64,000 bases of DNA from Leptospira adleri. GTDB lineage: Bacteria > Spirochaetota > Leptospiria > Leptospirales > Leptospiraceae. The notes under the pieces are model-generated. The model searched no databases. It was not told the DNA's origin and was given only the letters and a program-made list of their open reading frames with translations. The stretch is from contig NZ_NPDU01000012.1 of assembly GCF_002811985.1 (NCBI RefSeq), positions 22,406-86,405 of the forward strand, read 5' to 3'. The translations under genes and the position numbers were made by a program. Below are positions 60,551 to 64,000 of the stretch, piece after piece (positions within the stretch are counted from its first letter, which is position 1; every line of letters starts with the position of its first letter).

Positions 60551-61462
60551 ATGCTTGTAACCGAGACTCCCGATCCAATGGAATCCTTAGAAACTACCGG
60601 TAACCCGAAAAACAAACCGTTTGAACCGGTATTTATCGCATTTCAACAACTTCTTGTTCTGATCCTCGGGACTTACGTTCTTCTTCCGTTGATCGCCACT
60701 TCGATCGTTCTTACGGTCTTGATTTCCAAAGAATTACCGAGCGACTTTCCTTATTTGGACGCCGAAACTCGAGCTGAGATTTATAAGGAAACCACGGAAA
60801 AATTTCAGAAGGAAATTCAGACCGATACGAAGCAGATTTATCAACGTTACATCGAAGTGATGGTAAAGGAAAAACCCTGGCTTTTGATCGTCGATCGATT
60901 GATCTGGGCTCTTTGTTTTATTCTTCCCGCGTATTTTATACTCGTTCGTTTTTTTAAAGCCGAATATTCCAATCTGAGCGATCCATTTACTCTAAAGACG
61001 ATGTTCACCGGTGCGGGACTCGGAGCCTTGGTTTTTCTTTTTGTTATTGTATTCGGATTCTTTCTCACCAAAATTTTTGGAAAACAATCTCCGAACGAAT
61101 TTCAGGAAGTTCTATTTAGGGAGATGAAAGGGAATCGATCCTTGTTGCTATGGTCATTGTACAGCGTAGGATTGATTACCGGAATCGTTGAAGAGATTTT
61201 CTTTCGAGGGTTTTGTCTCAAACAATTCCAGGCGAGAGGTTTGGAAATGCCGGGTCTTTTGTTTACGTCGGTGGTTTTCGGACTTGTTCATTATAGCGGT
61301 CAATCTTCGGTCAGCGTTCCCATTCTATTGAGTTTTGTGGGAATGTTCTTCGGACTTTTTTATTTAAGAACGGGAAACATTTGGTATTCTATCTCCGCCC
61401 ACGTTAGTTACAATTCCATCATGTTGTTGATCGCCTTTTTCAAAGGGGGAGATATTCAGTGA
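60551..61462 (+). CDS. CPBP-family intramembrane protease
   Basis: The 303-residue membrane protein has about eight helices. All three CPBP motifs are present: GIVEEIFFRGFCLKQF (EExxxR), FGLVHYSGQS (FxxxH) and WYSISAHVSYNSIML (HxxxN). So it is more likely to be active than the homologue at 51127. The family includes the CAAX prenyl-protease Rce1 and bacterial immunity or signalling proteases. Its last four bases overlap the next gene (GTGA), so they are translated together. Confidence 0.9.
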   Translation: MLVTETPDPMESLETTGNPKNKPFEPVFIAFQQLLVLILGTYVLLPLIATSIVLTVLISKELPSDFPYLDAETRAEIYKETTEKFQKEIQTDTKQIYQRYIEVMVKEKPWLLIVDRLIWALCFILPAYFILVRFFKAEYSNLSDPFTLKTMFTGAGLGALVFLFVIVFGFFLTKIFGKQSPNEFQEVLFREMKGNRSLLLWSLYSVGLITGIVEEIFFRGFCLKQFQARGLEMPGLLFTSVVFGLVHYSGQSSVSVPILLSFVGMFFGLFYLRTGNIWYSISAHVSYNSIMLLIAFFKGGDIQ

Positions 61463-62226
61463 GACGCTTTTCTATCGTTTCGATTCTATTCTTTTTGGCA
61501 ACGGTTCCTGCGTTTGCATCCGAAGTCATCGAGATCGAGGGAAAAATCGAAGACAATAATATGAGAGTTTTCGCGGCGTTGAATAAGTTCGCCGAAGGTT
61601 CGGTAAAACTAAGCAAGAAAACAAAAGGATTCAAATATCATTATACAACTCCTTGGTATTCAAGATATGCGTTTAACGTTTATTTGGGAGAATTCGCAAA
61701 GCGGGATAACGTGAGTATCATGCGGATCGAAGCCCCGAAATCGGGAATGGAAAAGGTATTTCGGAATTATTTTCAGGAAGAATTGCAGAAAAAGGATGCG
61801 AACGGAATCGGAACGGCGACGTCCTCGACCGGAGATGAACGTCTTGAAAAGTTGGAGAAGAAGTCCCATATCGTTTCGCAAGGACTAAACTTGATTTCTC
61901 CGGCATTTTCAGTGATGTATAACGCTAGCAAATCTCCGGTTTATACTTCGAATGACGCGTTTTCGAGATCCGCCTTTTATTTGCTTACGGACTTGCTCAT
62001 CGGCGGTCTTGCTTATTATTTCGTCATGAGCAATAACGATAAAAAAAGCGCGATGGACAATCTTCTTAACAAACACGGTCCGAGCGGAAACGTCTTTGAT
62101 GCAAAATACAGCGGAATATTTATCGCCGCGGTCGCAATTCCCCGGTTTTATCGCGCGATGGGCGCTTTGGAAGACACCACGACTCACAATCGTTTGTTTG
62201 AATTGTCTTATTCTTTTAAATACTGA
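61459..62226 (+). CDS. Secreted protein with one internal membrane helix, partner of the CPBP protease
   Basis: A 255-residue protein that starts at GTG 61459, overlapping the protease stop by four bases; GGGGGAG is nine bases upstream. A signal peptide (SIVSILFFLATVPAFA-SEV) is clear. Around residue 175-195 LTDLLIGGLAYYFVMSN is a potential transmembrane helix. The rest is polar with no recognised motifs. Coupled translation with a CPBP protease suggests a substrate or adaptor relation (inference). Confidence 0.7.
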   Translation: MRRFSIVSILFFLATVPAFASEVIEIEGKIEDNNMRVFAALNKFAEGSVKLSKKTKGFKYHYTTPWYSRYAFNVYLGEFAKRDNVSIMRIEAPKSGMEKVFRNYFQEELQKKDANGIGTATSSTGDERLEKLEKKSHIVSQGLNLISPAFSVMYNASKSPVYTSNDAFSRSAFYLLTDLLIGGLAYYFVMSNNDKKSAMDNLLNKHGPSGNVFDAKYSGIFIAAVAIPRFYRAMGALEDTTTHNRLFELSYSFKY

Positions 62227-62289
62227 AGTTAAAGAATTTCTTTTTCAAAAAGATCGTTCTTCGTTGAAACGGAGCGATCTTATTCTGCG

Positions 62290-64000
62290 ATGAAGATGAA
62301 AGAAGTAAAACAACCCTTATTTAGAATCAGCGGAAGAAGATCATTATACTTTTATTGTATTCTGACAGGCATCGTATCCGGTTTGGGAGCTTATCTTTTT
62401 TCGAGACTTCTCGCCGTATCCGAATATTTGTTTTTAGACCGCGCCGCCGGTTTGGCTCTTCCCCGCGCCTCCGGAGAATTTCTCATAGAATCTAAAGACA
62501 CTGTGAACTGGGGAATTCCTTTTACGGATGAATATCGTCCCTGGTTGGTTTTTTTCTTACCGATCGTGGGAGGTCTTTTGACCGGTTGGATCGTGAATCG
62601 TTTTTCACCGGAATCGGGCGGCACCGGATCGGACGCGATGATCGATTCCTTTCACAATCAAGAAGGAAAGATGAATCCGGTCGTGTCGCTTATCAAATCC
62701 GTTGCAACCGTCTTTACTCTCGCGAGCGGGGGAAGCGGCGGGAAAGAAGGGCCTATTTCTCAGATCGGAGCAGGCTTCGGATCCTTGCTCGCGACTCTTC
62801 TCAAAGCGGGGGCAAGGGCGAGACGTACTCTGTTGCTTGCGGGAACCGCGGGCGGATTGGGCGCGATTTTTCACGCTCCGTTGGGAGGAGCTCTGACTTC
62901 GGTGGAAATGATCTATAGAGAGGATATCGAAAGTGATTCTTTGATACCATGTATCATTTCTTCCGTTTCCGCGTATCTTGTGTATTCGAGCCTCAACGGT
63001 TTTAGAACCGTTTATCGAGTTGCAGACAACGAATTCTTCCGTTATACGGATCTCATCTTCTATCTTGGACTCGGAGTTCTATGCTTTTTATGCGGCGATA
63101 TATTTATAAGAATTTTTAGAAGAGTTCAGTCGTTTTCCGGGACCTTAAAAATTTCTCCGATCATTAAACCTGCGTTAGGCGGTCTTTTTGTCGGTACGGT
63201 CGGATTATTTCTTCCGGAAACGATAGGAACCGGAGCGGGAATATTACAAGTTGCTCTCGACGGAAAGGATCCGATCGGAACTCAAGGATTGTTTTCCTCC
63301 GTCTACCAAGGCACCGGGCTTTGGCTGGTCGTTTTATTTTTTATTTTGGCGGGAATGAAGATTCTTACAACTTCCTTTACCATCGGAACCGGAGGTTCTG
63401 CGGGAATGTTCGGTCCTTCATTGTTTATCGGAGGTATGTTGGGCGGAGGTGTTGGAACACTTGCGAAAATTCTAATGTATCCTGATCTTTCGGTAGCGTC
63501 TTTTATACTGGTCGGAATGGGCGCGTTCTATGCGGGAGTAGCGAGCGCACCGATCGCGGGGATGATTATGATCTGCGAGATGATCGGAAGTTATACGCTG
63601 CTTCCACCTTTGATGGTCGTTTCTATTTTGACTTTTGTCCTAAGTCATAAGTTGAGTTTATACAGAGCGCAGAAGGAAACTAGATTTCAATCTCCGGCTC
63701 ACTTTTGGGATATGAATCGGGACTTTTTGGAAGAGATTCAAGTAAAGACTTGGAAAGATCGATTACGAAAGATAGCGGTAACGAGAGATTATCTTCTTCT
63801 TTCCGAGTTGGAAGAGGAAGCCCTAAAAATTCAAGCGAGCGATTACATTGTCTTGGATAAGGAGGATCGATACCTGGGAATTCTTTCTCTTCGAAAAGTA
63901 AGACATACTCTGGAATCACGGAATGTCGCGGGCAATCTGATAACGGTCGGGGATGTGACCGATACTTCTGCTTCCTTTGGAAAACCGGAAGATTCTCTGG
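62290..64000 (+). CDS. ClC-type chloride channel/transporter with C-terminal CBS region (3' end outside window)
   Basis: The frame runs from ATG 62290 to the window end without a stop (570 residues visible). Hallmarks of ClC proteins are present: GSGGKEGPISQIGAGFGS (residue 148 on; Glu153 in the position of the gating glutamate), TAGGLGAIFHAPLGGALTSVEMIYRED, and GTGGSAGMFGPSLFIGG for the second selectivity region. About twelve hydrophobic helices precede a soluble part from residue 490, with a CBS-like start (LSELEEEALKIQASDYIVLD). ClC proteins exchange or conduct chloride. ATG 62296 is an alternative start. Confidence 0.92.
   Translation, partial: MKMKEVKQPLFRISGRRSLYFYCILTGIVSGLGAYLFSRLLAVSEYLFLDRAAGLALPRASGEFLIESKDTVNWGIPFTDEYRPWLVFFLPIVGGLLTGWIVNRFSPESGGTGSDAMIDSFHNQEGKMNPVVSLIKSVATVFTLASGGSGGKEGPISQIGAGFGSLLATLLKAGARARRTLLLAGTAGGLGAIFHAPLGGALTSVEMIYREDIESDSLIPCIISSVSAYLVYSSLNGFRTVYRVADNEFFRYTDLIFYLGLGVLCFLCGDIFIRIFRRVQSFSGTLKISPIIKPALGGLFVGTVGLFLPETIGTGAGILQVALDGKDPIGTQGLFSSVYQGTGLWLVVLFFILAGMKILTTSFTIGTGGSAGMFGPSLFIGGMLGGGVGTLAKILMYPDLSVASFILVGMGAFYAGVASAPIAGMIMICEMIGSYTLLPPLMVVSILTFVLSHKLSLYRAQKETRFQSPAHFWDMNRDFLEEIQVKTWKDRLRKIAVTRDYLLLSELEEEALKIQASDYIVLDKEDRYLGILSLRKVRHTLESRNVAGNLITVGDVTDTSASFGKPEDSL

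Overview
The window reads as a stretch of spirochaete chromosome, almost certainly Leptospira. The reasons are the gene set (tandem membrane-only methyl-accepting proteins, a SpoIIE-type phosphatase with a large membrane sensor, loosely defined lipoboxes, many unassigned secreted proteins), AT-leaning codon use at a GC content that looks like the low-to-mid 40s percent by eye, frequent TTG/GTG starts and dense short operons. The GC looks higher than in the L. interrogans group, so another pathogen-clade species is possible; this is a guess. No rRNA, tRNA, CRISPR array, complete insertion sequence or prophage was found.

Layout. 1-5.3 kb: the end of a membrane protein, pyrD (quinone-linked dihydroorotate dehydrogenase), a metzincin-type lipoprotein followed by a small secreted protein, another secreted protein, then a SixA-like phosphatase overlapping hpt. 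5.6-9 kb: a CPA2 cation/proton antiporter joined directly to a small cysteine protein, and a converging glycosyltransferase. 9.1-14.9 kb: folE, acs, a BtuF-like binding protein that appears to start at CTG, an AraC-methyltransferase fusion and an esterase-like lipoprotein. 15-18.3 kb: two tandem paralogous chemoreceptors. 18.4-21.4 kb: mtnP, a membrane-anchored hydrolase and a PhoD-type phosphatase. 21.5-27.5 kb: a redox/lipid-like block of HSL-type esterase, flavin monooxygenase, GMC oxidase and semialdehyde dehydrogenase.

27.7-34.6 kb: a SpoIIE phosphatase with TPR-like tail, OsmC, a third chemoreceptor and ilvC. 35.3-40.9 kb: an outer-membrane beta-barrel candidate, a secreted caspase-fold protein, two small genes and a membrane-anchored MutS-like ATPase. 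41.1-50.8 kb: a Yej-type oligopeptide ABC transporter (two permeases, two separate ATPases, no binding protein nearby) continuing into an AsmA-like protein, preceded by an AttH/CrtC lipocalin-like protein whose start codon overlaps that of a divergent membrane protein. 51-52 kb: a CPBP membrane protease and palindromic intergenic repeats.

52.4-58.5 kb: the clearest functional unit, an assimilatory sulfate-reduction operon. CysD/CysN activate sulfate to APS, an APS-reductase-type CysH makes sulfite, CysI makes sulfide, and CobA plus a Met8-like dehydrogenase/ferrochelatase supply siroheme for CysI. 58.5-64 kb: a beta-propeller protein, a LysM-M23 peptidase, a second CPBP protease, a secreted protein and a ClC-type chloride channel running off the window.

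The strongest candidates for unexplored biology are the secreted caspase-like protein, the metzincin lipoprotein pair, the membrane-anchored MutS-like ATPase, the split Yej-AsmA locus, the CATG-overlapping divergent starts at 48866-48869, the composite hairpin at 31442-31489 and a structured intergenic element near 50.94-51.12 kb. None amounts to a demonstrated new system; each is graded below.
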